A DNA stretch of 64,000 nt, from contig NZ_CP126110.1 in assembly GCF_030123405.1 (NCBI RefSeq), positions 3,224,001 to 3,288,000 of the forward strand, read 5' to 3'. A model generated the notes under the pieces. The model did no database searches and was not told the DNA's origin. It worked only from the letters and a program-made list of their open reading frames with translations. Source of the DNA: Neobacillus sp. WH10. Its GTDB lineage: Bacteria > Bacillota > Bacilli > Bacillales > Cytobacillaceae. Below are positions 33,343 through 41,950 of the stretch, in pieces (positions within the stretch are counted from its first letter, which is position 1; each line of letters opens with the position of its first letter). Position numbers and translations under genes: made by a program.

Positions 33343-35922
33343 TTAAAATTCAAAATCATCATACCGGTATCTTCTGTATTTTGCTGCATGACAGGCATCA
33401 CATGTTGGAAATGAATGATCCCAAGGCAGCTTTTTACCGCACGTCTTGCATTTTTTAACGAATTTCTTTATGTCAGTTTTCAATCGCTCCTGTACCTGAT
33501 CACTGATTTCCTCACGCAGCCGTTCCCAATAGATCGCTTCCGTCCGCTCGCCCAAGCGATATAAAAATAAAAGATGAAGCCCAATCGCTTTATAACTTAA
33601 TTCTAACTCCTCTAAGCTTCTGTCCTTAACAATTGGCTCTGGAAGCTCCCTGCCCTGGATGATGGCATACATCGTATCTTCCCATTGTCTCGTCAATGCT
33701 GGTTCATTTTTTGAAAATGGAAGATGTAAGAACCCATAAAGATCCATTAAGGATAGCCTAGCTTCTATATCTGTCCCGGCAATGAGTTGATATAGAGACT
33801 TCTCCTCTGAAAGCGAAGCTTTTTTCGTCCCTTTCGGACTTTCAAATTTTCCCCAAAGCTCAAAAAAAGTCCCCAAATCATGATAATACCGTTGAAAGCG
33901 TTCGAACACAGAATTGGTTGGAGCAATCGCAAACGTATGAACTGGCTCATCCTCCTGCAAGAGCAGGTTTCGCATTTTTTTGATATCACTTGTAAAAGCA
34001 ACTTTTCCGACCTCATAAATTCCTTTGCGACCGGCACGGCCAGCGATTTGTTTTACTTCTTGGGAGGTAAGCAGCCGCCTTCGTGTTCCATCGAATTTAT
34101 CATTCTCCAAGAAAACAATCCTGCGAATCGGCAGGTTTAATCCCATTCCAATTGCATCCGTAGCGACGATCACCTTTGTTTTTCCTTTGTTAAACTGCTC
34201 GATCTGCTTTTTCCGAGTTTCCGGCGGCATACTGCCGTAAATCATACTGACAGAATGGCCGTCATTTTGCAGACGTGAAGCCGTTTCAAGTACACGTCTT
34301 CGTGAAAAACAAATCAGTGCATCACCCTTTTTTATGTGCTTAATATGAAATTCCTTCGTTTCCACCTCAAGCGGTGTATCGCGGCTGTATTCATGAATTT
34401 CGACATCTGAATTACCTAAAAGCTCGAGCAGCATCGTTTTTGAATTCCTGCTTCCGATGATATGTACTTCTTCGGCATTAGCTTTGGTGATAGCCTTATA
34501 CCATGAAAAACCTCGGTCTTTATCAGTAATCATCTGCGCCTCATCAATCACAACCACTTCGTAATAATCTTTTTCATGGAACATTTCCACGGTACAAGAG
34601 GTATGATGAGCATCTAAGACCATTTTTTCTTCCTCGCCCGTTTTTAAGGAGCACAGTGTCCCTTCCGAATTCAATTTATCAAAAACCTCTAGGGCTAACA
34701 GACGAAGCGGAGCCAAATACAAGCCGCTATTTGCTGCTTTCATTTTTTCTAACGCATGATGTGTTTTTCCGGTATTCGTTTCACCAATGTGGAGGACATA
34801 GCGGACATGACGCTGTAACGAAGGGTCGTATTCCGCCCCAAATATGTCTCTCATCATTCGTTCTTCGGCTTCTTTTTTCCGTTGAAGTTCTTCCTGCTCT
34901 TTTTTTTGTTTCTTTTCCCGTTCCTTGAGGTCGTTTTCTAAAATATCCTTATGCACATTAGGATCAAAAGGAATTTCTACTAACTTTATTAAGTCAGAAA
35001 CATATTCTTCTTGAATATCTTCAATAAAATAACTCTCAATATCATATAAAAGCTGTGCAATACTGCCTTTTACAAACGAAACCGATATTTTCTCATGAAA
35101 GATATCGTGAAAATCATCCTTAATCTCGGCTGAAAGCTGCTCTAGTATTTTCTGCGGGATCAGATCTGATAAATAATCAGAAATTAAACTTTCATAAATA
35201 AAAAAATAGGTTTGATATTCAAATAAACTTCGGCCCCAGTTTAGTGTCTTATGAATATCACCAGTCAATTCTTTAAAAAAAGCTGATACTGTTGTATAGG
35301 CCGACGGATCAAACGAACCCTGATTAACTAATTTTTCCTCAAGTGCAAAGGTATCCACAAATTGAAACTTCACATTATTTTGCAGGTCGGCAGCTAATTG
35401 TTTCGCAACAAAGTGGCGGACATTAATATAAAATAGTTCATATTGTTCTTCCATAATACCAACTGCAAAATCCTCGATTTCTCTTTGAAACGTTAACTTC
35501 TGTTCTTCAAGCTGTTTCTGTTCCTCACGCTTTAAAAAACTGTCCTTTGCATCATGATAACGCTCCGCCCACATTTCTTCCTGACTGGCGAATGTTTCGT
35601 TTACCCACTCCATGGCATTGAAAGGCTGATATGTTCTCATTTCATCTCGAAATAATTTATTCAGAAGTTTTCTGTCAATCCCTTGTACTTCGTACCCTTT
35701 TTCACTTATAAATTGCTTTTTTTCATTTTTTGGAACATCATTTGTCGATTTATTCAACCAAACGTTCACCCAAATTTGCTCTACATAATGTCCTCGATCT
35801 GCAAGGTATTGTTTAAAGGATGGAAGTATTTCTTTCGTTTCTAGATAGCGGTCAATATCTTCAACCACTTTCATTTTTGTATGTTCAATGGCTTGAGGGT
35901 AAATGGTTTGTAACTTGCTCAC
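33343..35922 (-). CDS. Suv3-like superfamily 2 RNA helicase with long N-terminal region and zinc ribbon
   Basis: An 859-residue protein. The N-terminal 370 residues have no domain I recognise and include a Lys/Glu-rich coiled segment (about 330-355). The helicase core begins with motif I GETNTGKTHHALEKM (near 380). It continues with DEAQ as motif II (VVVIDEAQMI, about 460), motif III-like IIGSRNSKT, motif V VATDAIGMGLNLPI and motif VI QIAGRAGRKG. The GxTNxGKT and DEAQ forms are hallmarks of Suv3, the mitochondrial degradosome helicase. C-terminal CKTCGKK and CDACHA form a four-Cys zinc ribbon. Start GTG 35922 with GGAGGG. A role in RNA turnover is inferred. Confidence 0.82.
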   Translation of the reverse strand: MSKLQTIYPQAIEHTKMKVVEDIDRYLETKEILPSFKQYLADRGHYVEQIWVNVWLNKSTNDVPKNEKKQFISEKGYEVQGIDRKLLNKLFRDEMRTYQPFNAMEWVNETFASQEEMWAERYHDAKDSFLKREEQKQLEEQKLTFQREIEDFAVGIMEEQYELFYINVRHFVAKQLAADLQNNVKFQFVDTFALEEKLVNQGSFDPSAYTTVSAFFKELTGDIHKTLNWGRSLFEYQTYFFIYESLISDYLSDLIPQKILEQLSAEIKDDFHDIFHEKISVSFVKGSIAQLLYDIESYFIEDIQEEYVSDLIKLVEIPFDPNVHKDILENDLKEREKKQKKEQEELQRKKEAEERMMRDIFGAEYDPSLQRHVRYVLHIGETNTGKTHHALEKMKAANSGLYLAPLRLLALEVFDKLNSEGTLCSLKTGEEEKMVLDAHHTSCTVEMFHEKDYYEVVVIDEAQMITDKDRGFSWYKAITKANAEEVHIIGSRNSKTMLLELLGNSDVEIHEYSRDTPLEVETKEFHIKHIKKGDALICFSRRRVLETASRLQNDGHSVSMIYGSMPPETRKKQIEQFNKGKTKVIVATDAIGMGLNLPIRRIVFLENDKFDGTRRRLLTSQEVKQIAGRAGRKGIYEVGKVAFTSDIKKMRNLLLQEDEPVHTFAIAPTNSVFERFQRYYHDLGTFFELWGKFESPKGTKKASLSEEKSLYQLIAGTDIEARLSLMDLYGFLHLPFSKNEPALTRQWEDTMYAIIQGRELPEPIVKDRSLEELELSYKAIGLHLLFLYRLGERTEAIYWERLREEISDQVQERLKTDIKKFVKKCKTCGKKLPWDHSFPTCDACHAAKYRRYRYDDFEF

Positions 35923-35998
35923 GCGAATCCCTCCACTTTAAATTGATTTCTTTTTTCATGAAAGTTATGTATAATGTGAATAGAGAAGATCATATAGT

Positions 35999-36033
35999 AA
36001 AAAAGACCGAGCATGACGTCAAACTGCTCGGTC
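35999..36033 (-). terminator. Terminator of the toxin mRNA
   Basis: Stem GACCGAGCA / TGCTCGGTC (36005-36013 with 36025-36033) with T6 on the minus strand. Confidence 0.8.
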
Positions 36034-36075
36034 ATGCAATAGTTGATTCCCTTAAAGGGGATCGGCGTAAAGGGC

Positions 36076-36125
36076 AATAATCCACCGCTTATGCTAGCCG
36101 GCTCAAGGGTGGATTATTTTTTTTT
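36076..36125 (+). terminator. Terminator of the antitoxin RNA
   Basis: 11-bp perfect stem AATAATCCACC / GGTGGATTATT and a T9 run. The right arm covers the toxin's stop codon on the opposite strand. Confidence 0.8.
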
Positions 36126-36203
36126 GTGGAAAGACAGAACCGTGACAATGAGACTAGCGAACGATACAGCCAACATCAATGCCTGAAAAACTGTCAAAAG
36201 CAT
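36114..36203 (-). CDS. Holin-like type I toxin peptide (Hol_Tox / BsrG-TxpA class)
   Basis: A peptide of 29 residues from ATG 36203, or 27 from TTG 36197 (MTVFQALMLAVSFASLIVTV, then a short SFHKKK end). It has one hydrophobic helix followed by a Lys-rich tail. The start MTxF(Q/E)(A/S)L is what I recall for BsrE/BsrG/TxpA-type toxins, so TTG may be the true start; AAAGGGGG is then about eight bases away, whereas it is too close to the ATG. A strong promoter, an antisense RNA and paired terminators complete the locus. Such peptides damage the membrane when expressed without antitoxin. Confidence 0.72.
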   Translation of the reverse strand: MLLTVFQALMLAVSFASLIVTVLSFHKKK

Positions 36204-36264
36204 CACCCCCTTTCAAAAGGAGATGTGCCGTCCACCCTTGAGAAAACTATTCTATTGCATTTTC

Positions 36265-36293
36265 ATTATAGCATTAAACAAAATTACGAACAA
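36265..36293 (-). promoter_or_regulatory. Promoter of the toxin gene
   Basis: On the minus strand: TTGTTC, 17 bases, TGcTATAAT (extended -10). Strong sigma-A type. Confidence 0.7.
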
Positions 36294-36300
36294 GCGTTCC

Positions 36301-36492
36301 TTATATATTATGTTCATGGCAATATTGATCAACCAAGTCTTCGATTTGATCCAGTTCAGGAAACTTACCTGAAAACTGAAATTGAATTTCTTCGATAAAT
36401 TGGTCTTTGTTATACACGTGGACCGCTCCATTTTGTTGAATGACACTAACTTCCGGAACAAATCGATAACCGCCGCGTTCAATAGCTCCCAT
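36301..36492 (-). CDS. Small conserved protein (YbxH/DUF5370-like)
   Basis: A 63-residue soluble protein starting MGAIERGGYRFVPE and ending in an acidic helix (FPELDQIEDLVDQYC). The MGAIER start and length recall YbxH of B. subtilis, a family of unknown function; this is from memory. AAAGGGG is seven bases before ATG 36492. Confidence 0.6.
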   Translation of the reverse strand: MGAIERGGYRFVPEVSVIQQNGAVHVYNKDQFIEEIQFQFSGKFPELDQIEDLVDQYCHEHNI

Positions 36493-36640
36493 AAATAGTC
36501 CCCTTTAACATTTTTTATTATAGTATAAACAGAAAATGGTGAGATACTCCTATTTTGGAGAATGGTGAGACAGCTTCGTTTTTGCGCTCATTTTTCAACA
36601 GTCACGGATGGCTTCCATATTAAGCTAAATTTCCTCATCA

Positions 36641-36680
36641 AAAAAATAAAGAGGATGGCGTACTTTACACACATCCTCTT
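36641..36680 (-). terminator. Terminator of ccpN-yqfL-ppdK
   Basis: Stem AAGAGGATG / CATCCTCTT on the minus strand followed by TATTTTTTT. Confidence 0.8.
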
Positions 36681-36691
36681 CCTTAAATCAA

Positions 36692-39361
36692 TTATGCTGT
36701 TGTATATACCTCTTCTGTATTTAACTCATGACGAATCGTTGCTTGTGCGGCAGCCAATCGTGCAAGCGGCACTCGGTATGGTGAACAGCTTACATAATCT
36801 AAACCATTTTGATAGAGAAACTCAATCGAACTCTTTTCTCCACCAACTTCACCACAAATTCCGACTTTAAGAGATGGCTTTGTTTTTCGCCCAAGCTTTA
36901 CTCCCATTTCAACTAACTTACCCACTCCATCCCGGTCTAGGACAGCAAATGGATTTTCTGGAAGTACTTTATTTTCGATATAGGATTGCAGGAATTTTCC
37001 TTCTGCGTCATCACGGCTGTAGCCAAAGGTTGTTTGGGTTAAATCATTTGTTCCAAATGAGAAGAAATCGGCTTCTTCAGCAATTTCGTCAGCTGTTAAA
37101 GCGGCACGTGGAATCTCAATCATCGTCCCAATTGTATACGTGAAAATCTTTCCGGTTTCTTCCTGTACTCTTCCTGCTGCATCAATCACTAACTGGCGCA
37201 TTTGCCTTAACTCATTCACATGACCAACCAAAGGAATCATGATTTCAGGCTTAACTTCCATGCCTTTATCTGCAAGTGTCGCTGCAGCATAGAAAATCGC
37301 TTTCGCTTGCATTTCATAAATTTCAGGGAAAATCATTCCAAGACGGCAGCCGCGGTGGCCGAGCATTGGGTTGACCTCATCTAATTGGCGAATTTTTTTA
37401 AGCAAATGCTCTTTTTCCTTTAATTCCTCAGATTGAGGATTTAAGATTTGCAACTTTGTTACTTCCACTAATAGTTCCTCTTTATCTGGCATAAACTCAT
37501 GCAATGGAGGATCCAATAAACGGATTGTCACCGGTAACCCTTGCATCGCTTCAAAGATACCTTCAAAATCTCCCTGCTGCATTGGTAAAAGCAAATCAAG
37601 TGCTTCCATTCTCTCTTGATAATTCTCTGCTAAAATCATTTTTTGAACAATTGGAACACGGTTTATATCCATAAACATATGTTCAGTTCGGCACAATCCA
37701 ACTCCTCCAGCACCGAATTCAAATGATTTCTTTGCATCTTCCGGATTATCTGCATTGGCACGGACGCCAATTTTCCGCTCTTGGTCTGCCCAGGCAAGCA
37801 GAAGCTGAAACTCATCAGATAGTTCTGGTTCAATCATTGGAATTTCCCCAAGCATAATTTCACCTGTGGACCCATCAATCGTTATGGTATCACCATAGTT
37901 CACAATAGTTTCGCCAACTGTGAATTGTTTCGCCTTTAAATCGATCTTTAATGCTTCACATCCACAAATACAAGCTTTTCCCATCCCACGTGCAACAACG
38001 GCTGCGTGGCTTGTCATACCGCCACGGCTTGTCAAAATGGCTTGAGAAGCGACAATACCATGGATATCGTCCGGTGTTGTTTCAGGTCGAACTAAAATCA
38101 CCTTTTTACCGTCATTTCCAAGAGTCTCTGCCTCATCTGCATCAAACACCACTTGGCCTGTTGCTGCACCAGGAGATGCCGGCAAGCCTTTTGCTAAAAT
38201 TGTCTTTTCAAATTTGTCATCGATGCGGCGGTGCAGCAATTGATTTAATTGGTCTGGGTCAACCCGCAGTAAGGCTGTCTTTTTATCAATGATTCCTTCT
38301 TCGACCATTTCAACAGCAATACGAATCGCTGCCTGCGCAGTCCGTTTACCGTTACGAGTTTGCAGGATGAAAAGCTGGCCGCGTTCAACAGTGAATTCAA
38401 TGTCCTGCATTTCTTGATAATGCTGCTCAAGGAGTTTGCAAGTATCTGAAAATTGTTTGTATACCCCCGGCATTTCGTCCCTTAAGGTCGCAATTGGCTG
38501 CGGTGTCCGAATGCCCGCCACCACATCTTCTCCTTGGGCATTAATTAAATACTCCCCGTATAAAACATGCTCGCCTGTCGACGGATTTCTAGTGAAGGCA
38601 ACGCCTGTACCGGAATCATCCCCCATATTTCCAAAAACCATACTTTGAATGTTAACAGCAGTGCCTAAGTGATCCGGTATTTTATTAAGACGGCGATAAA
38701 CGATTGCACGCTGGTTGTTCCAAGAATTAAACACAGCATTAATGGCAAGGAATAGCTGTTCCTTTGGATCTTGCGGGAATTCCTTTCTTGTATGCTTTTT
38801 AACAATTCCTTTATACCCAGCTATAACCTCCTGCCAATCTTCTGCTGTCATTTCTGGATCTGAAGAATAGCCTTTCTGCTCACGTGTTTCTTCTAAAAAT
38901 TGTTCGAAATAGTAGGTATCAATTTCAAGCACTACATTACTAAACATTTGAATGAAGCGGCGGTATGAATCAAAAGAAAAACGGGCGTTATTCGTTAATT
39001 CTGCCATTCCGATAACGGTTTCATCATTCATCCCAAGGTTTAAAATAGTATCCATCATCCCAGGCATAGAAAAAACAGAACCTGAACGAACGGAAACGAG
39101 CAATGGATCTTGTGGGTCTCCTAGTTTTTTACCCATTTTTTCTTCTAAGTGTGATAGAGCTTCTAAAGTTTGCTTTTCTACTAACGTAGGAATGGTTTTA
39201 CTAGCTTCATAGTAAGCATTACATGCCTGTGTTGTGATAGTAAAACCATAAGGTACCGGCAAGCCAATTCGCGTCATTTCTGCTAGATTAGCACCCTTTC
39301 CCCCTAGCAATTCTCTCATATTGCCATTTCCTTCATTAAATAAGTAAACAAATTGATCCAT
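36692..39361 (-). CDS. ppdK: Pyruvate, phosphate dikinase
   Basis: An 889-residue three-domain enzyme making PEP from pyruvate, ATP and Pi. N-terminal ATP-grasp domain (MDQFVYLFNEGNG, GGKGANLAEMTRIGLPVPYG, VRSGSVFSMPGMMDTILNLG). Central swivelling domain with the phospho-His in LTSRGGMTSHAAVVARGMG (near residue 450). C-terminal PEP/pyruvate barrel with GAGGVGLCRTEHMF, LGHRGCRLG, FSFGTNDLTQTTFGYSRDD and the catalytic Cys in VGICGEVGG. It starts two bases after yqfL, with GAGGAG inside that gene. It supplies PEP for gluconeogenesis; B. subtilis 168 lacks it although it keeps ccpN and yqfL. Confidence 0.96.
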   Translation of the reverse strand: MDQFVYLFNEGNGNMRELLGGKGANLAEMTRIGLPVPYGFTITTQACNAYYEASKTIPTLVEKQTLEALSHLEEKMGKKLGDPQDPLLVSVRSGSVFSMPGMMDTILNLGMNDETVIGMAELTNNARFSFDSYRRFIQMFSNVVLEIDTYYFEQFLEETREQKGYSSDPEMTAEDWQEVIAGYKGIVKKHTRKEFPQDPKEQLFLAINAVFNSWNNQRAIVYRRLNKIPDHLGTAVNIQSMVFGNMGDDSGTGVAFTRNPSTGEHVLYGEYLINAQGEDVVAGIRTPQPIATLRDEMPGVYKQFSDTCKLLEQHYQEMQDIEFTVERGQLFILQTRNGKRTAQAAIRIAVEMVEEGIIDKKTALLRVDPDQLNQLLHRRIDDKFEKTILAKGLPASPGAATGQVVFDADEAETLGNDGKKVILVRPETTPDDIHGIVASQAILTSRGGMTSHAAVVARGMGKACICGCEALKIDLKAKQFTVGETIVNYGDTITIDGSTGEIMLGEIPMIEPELSDEFQLLLAWADQERKIGVRANADNPEDAKKSFEFGAGGVGLCRTEHMFMDINRVPIVQKMILAENYQERMEALDLLLPMQQGDFEGIFEAMQGLPVTIRLLDPPLHEFMPDKEELLVEVTKLQILNPQSEELKEKEHLLKKIRQLDEVNPMLGHRGCRLGMIFPEIYEMQAKAIFYAAATLADKGMEVKPEIMIPLVGHVNELRQMRQLVIDAAGRVQEETGKIFTYTIGTMIEIPRAALTADEIAEEADFFSFGTNDLTQTTFGYSRDDAEGKFLQSYIENKVLPENPFAVLDRDGVGKLVEMGVKLGRKTKPSLKVGICGEVGGEKSSIEFLYQNGLDYVSCSPYRVPLARLAAAQATIRHELNTEEVYTTA

Positions 39362-39363
39362 GT

Positions 39364-40179
39364 TTAAAAGCTCCTCTCTTTTTTCAACACGTCTAGAATT
39401 AAGCCTGCTGTTTCTTCTACAGCCTTATTTGATACATCAATGACAGGACAGCCCACGCGTTTCATAATTTTTTCAGCATGATCTAATTCTTCTAGAATCC
39501 TCTCAAAGCTTGCATAATTTGCCTGTGATGCTAACCCTAATGCTCTTAAGCGTTCCTTGCGAATTTCATTCAACTTATCAGGTGAAATAATTAACCCAAT
39601 GCAATTTTTGCGTGGGATTTTGAACAATTCATCCGGCGGCTGTACCTCTGGTACTAGCGGAACATTGGCTACTTTGAAGCGCTGATGAGCCAAGTACATG
39701 GACAGCGGAGTCTTCGAGGTTCGAGATACACCTACTAAAACAATATCCGCCTTTGTTATTCCTCTTGGATCACGTCCATCATCATATTTAACAGCAAATT
39801 CGATTGCTTCAATTTTCCTGAAATATTCTTCATCCAGTTTTCTCATTAATCCAGGTTGATGTTGTGGTTCCTTATTAAATTTTGTGACAAACGCATTCAT
39901 TAATGGACTAAGTAAGTCCACTGCCATAATTCCTTCTTCACTAGCACGCCGATCTATATACTCTTTCAATGTTGGAATGACAATCGTATAAGCGATAATA
40001 GAATGGTCCTTTTTGGCTAATATAATGACATCTTCAATATCTTCAAAGTCATCCACATATGAATTACGGCGAATGTCTACTTGACCACCGTTAAACTGTG
40101 TTGCAACTGCTTTTACAACAAACTCAGCCGTTTCCCCAACTGAGTCTGATACCACATAGACAACTTCTTTCTTTACCAA
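39364..40179 (-). CDS. yqfL: Pyruvate phosphate dikinase regulatory protein (bifunctional kinase/phosphorylase)
   Basis: A 271-residue DUF299/PDRP family protein. Starts VYVVSDSVGETAEFVVKAVA; P-loop-like GVSRTSKTPLSMYLA near residue 155. PDRPs use ADP to phosphorylate a Thr next to the catalytic His of PPDK (inactivation) and Pi to remove it. The target, ppdK, is the next gene, which supports the role. TTG 40179 has AAAGGAG 11 bases upstream; GTG 40191 sits on that site, so I prefer the TTG. Confidence 0.9.
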   Translation of the reverse strand: MVKKEVVYVVSDSVGETAEFVVKAVATQFNGGQVDIRRNSYVDDFEDIEDVIILAKKDHSIIAYTIVIPTLKEYIDRRASEEGIMAVDLLSPLMNAFVTKFNKEPQHQPGLMRKLDEEYFRKIEAIEFAVKYDDGRDPRGITKADIVLVGVSRTSKTPLSMYLAHQRFKVANVPLVPEVQPPDELFKIPRKNCIGLIISPDKLNEIRKERLRALGLASQANYASFERILEELDHAEKIMKRVGCPVIDVSNKAVEETAGLILDVLKKERSF

Positions 40180-40195
40180 TATTCCAGCCACTCCT

Positions 40196-40837
40196 TTAGT
40201 CTGATTTTTCTTCCATGATTTCTAAATATGCACGTGTGATCGTTGTTTTTGTAATGCGGCCGACTAGCAAATATGTATTTTTTTGCCCGGCCATTTCCTT
40301 TACTACTGGTAAGGAATCGATGTGATTGTAAATCATCTTTTTAGCTGCTTCGAGCAATGTTTCTTCTGGATTAATCGTGATAATATTTGGCATTCTTGTC
40401 ATGATAACACTAACCGGCAATTCATTTAGATTTCGATTTCCCAGAGATGCTCTGAGCAAATCCTTCCTTGAAATAACCCCTGCTAAATGCCCGTCCGCAT
40501 CGACAGCGTAAAGCGTTCCAACATCCTCTAAAAACAGCTGTACGATGGCATCATATACAGATGTTGATTTACCAACGACAATCGGGAGTGCTTTATAATC
40601 ATTTACTTTTTGGTGAAGAAATCTTTCGGCTTGGCGCTTTACTTGTATTTTTTCATTAAAAAAGTAACCTACTCTAGGCCTTGCATCTAAGCTGCCTGAC
40701 ATCGTTAAGATGGCAAGATCTGGTCTTAACGCTGCCCGTGATAAGGAAAGCTTTTCTGCGATTTCTTTCCCCGTTATTGGTCCACTTTGTTTAACAATCT
40801 CCAGTATTTCATCCTGGCGCTTTGTAAGTTTAATCAT
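40196..40837 (-). CDS. ccpN: Control catabolite protein of gluconeogenesis CcpN
   Basis: A 213-residue repressor. N-terminal winged helix-turn-helix (RQDEILEIVKQSGPITGKEIAEKL, SRAALRPDLAIL) and two CBS domains (TLYAVDADGHLAGVISRKDLL; ATMIYNHIDSLPVV-type second). In B. subtilis CcpN represses gapB, pckA and sr1 on glucose, sensing ATP/ADP through the CBS pair. Here it heads a three-gene unit with yqfL and ppdK and has two exact CcpN-type boxes in front of it. ATG 40837 has AGGAGG five bases upstream. Confidence 0.92.
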   Translation of the reverse strand: MIKLTKRQDEILEIVKQSGPITGKEIAEKLSLSRAALRPDLAILTMSGSLDARPRVGYFFNEKIQVKRQAERFLHQKVNDYKALPIVVGKSTSVYDAIVQLFLEDVGTLYAVDADGHLAGVISRKDLLRASLGNRNLNELPVSVIMTRMPNIITINPEETLLEAAKKMIYNHIDSLPVVKEMAGQKNTYLLVGRITKTTITRAYLEIMEEKSD

Positions 40838-40850
40838 TACCACCTCCTAA

Positions 40851-40901
40851 TTTACAATTAATATGATATATTATATGTATTAATTGTAAATGTGATATAC
40901 T
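40851..40901. promoter_or_regulatory. Two CcpN-type boxes and a 12-bp inverted repeat upstream of ccpN
   Basis: TATGATATATT (40862-40872) and TGTGATATACT (40891-40901) both fit TRTGHYATAYW, the CcpN consensus as I recall it. A perfect inverted repeat TTTACAATTAAT (40851-40862) / ATTAATTGTAAA (40879-40890) lies between and beside them. TATAAT on the minus strand overlaps the first box, so binding there would block transcription. Confidence 0.6.
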
Positions 40902-41005
40902 TATTTGTATATAGTATATTACATTTAATTAAGAATCGAAACAATAACTTTTATTTTTTTTTGACAAAATTGCAAACTATTTATTATCAATAATAATTAT
41001 TCAAT

Positions 41006-41037
41006 AAAAAAATCCCGCCACAATTCGACGAGATTTT
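41006..41037 (-). terminator. Terminator of the NIPSNAP-Nudix gene
   Basis: Stem AAAATC-C-CG / CG-A-GATTTT with T6 on the minus strand. Confidence 0.65.
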
Positions 41038-41044
41038 GGTTTAA

Positions 41045-41812
41045 TTATTCTTTTTCTTCATTTCCATTAAGCCTCTCCAGTAGTTCAAATGGACGGACTT
41101 TAAACGCTTCATACGGTATGCATTTTCCTTTCATTGCATCCAATACTCTTGGAATGAATTTTCCCCGTTTTATATATTGTTTAACATTTACTGAGTTGAT
41201 TTTGATAAAACGAACATCTTTTGTCTCAATAGATGTTTTTGGATATCCTCCAATACTTTTTCCTAGAAAGACAATTGAAACTGTATTTCCATTAGAATAT
41301 ACTCCGCTTACACCTTGCAATTTTACTATTATACCTGTCTCTTCCACAATTTCTCGACACAGTGCCACGTCAAGTGTTTCATCATCATCTACTCCACCTC
41401 CAGGAAGTTCCCACGTATCTGCTCTCCAAAAAGTTTTTACTAGCAATGTTTCATTTTTTTCATTTGTTATATAACCGCTTACCGTTACTGTTTGTTTTGG
41501 AGAACTGTATGCTCCTGTTGAAGTCAGAAAGTCTTTACGGATGTCTAAAAAAAGTTTTCCTAATTTCTGAAGTTGAGATTTTGCACGTTGATGCATTTCA
41601 TCACTTAAAACTCTTTCTTCAATTTTTACATACTCTTCATAACTGGGATACTCCCAAATTGCTATGATCTCTTCTTCTGACACTGTTACCCAACGACCGA
41701 TTAATTTTGCACCGTTTTTCAAATGATTGGGGTACAAATATTCATGAAAAAATTTATTAAAATCACTGACTTTTTCAGGGAGAACTTGAAAAGTTTCTCT
41801 TATATAAAACAT
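41045..41812 (-). CDS. NIPSNAP-Nudix fusion hydrolase
   Basis: A 255-residue protein with two domains. Residues about 1-95 resemble a NIPSNAP/dimeric alpha-beta barrel (MFYIRETFQVLPEKVSDFNK, GRWVTVSEEEIIAIWEYPSY). Residues about 110-255 are a Nudix domain with a complete Nudix box (G-x5-E-x7-REIVEETGI). Nudix enzymes cleave nucleoside diphosphates linked to another group; the substrate is open. ATG 41812 is preferred, GAGGAG being four to five bases away; the GTG at 41824 lacks a site. Confidence 0.75.
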   Translation of the reverse strand: MFYIRETFQVLPEKVSDFNKFFHEYLYPNHLKNGAKLIGRWVTVSEEEIIAIWEYPSYEEYVKIEERVLSDEMHQRAKSQLQKLGKLFLDIRKDFLTSTGAYSSPKQTVTVSGYITNEKNETLLVKTFWRADTWELPGGGVDDDETLDVALCREIVEETGIIVKLQGVSGVYSNGNTVSIVFLGKSIGGYPKTSIETKDVRFIKINSVNVKQYIKRGKFIPRVLDAMKGKCIPYEAFKVRPFELLERLNGNEEKE

Positions 41813-41950
41813 ATTTCTCCTCACTTCATTTTCCTATTTCTTTATTTTACGTAAACAAGAAAAATAAGTTCGGGATGATAGTTTTATTAAAAACATTTTG
41901 TATTTTTTTCATGGTTTCTCCTGTTCATCCCAAAAACGTTGGCAATGATT

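Larger units (their letters stand above)
35982..36125 (+). ncRNA. Putative antisense antitoxin RNA of a type I toxin-antitoxin locus
   Basis: On the plus strand a -10 TATAAT (35970-35975) and a strong terminator (36076-36125) bracket about 145 bases without an ORF. The RNA would be antisense to the 3' part of the toxin mRNA, overlapping its last codons and its 3' UTR. The geometry matches SR4/BsrG and RatA/TxpA of B. subtilis. The -35 is poor, so the start site is tentative. Confidence 0.55.

Noticed and set aside
40862..40901. Part of a T-box or riboswitch before ccpN
   Set aside because: The distance to the start is under 70 bases and only simple AT-rich palindromes are present; operator boxes explain the region better.
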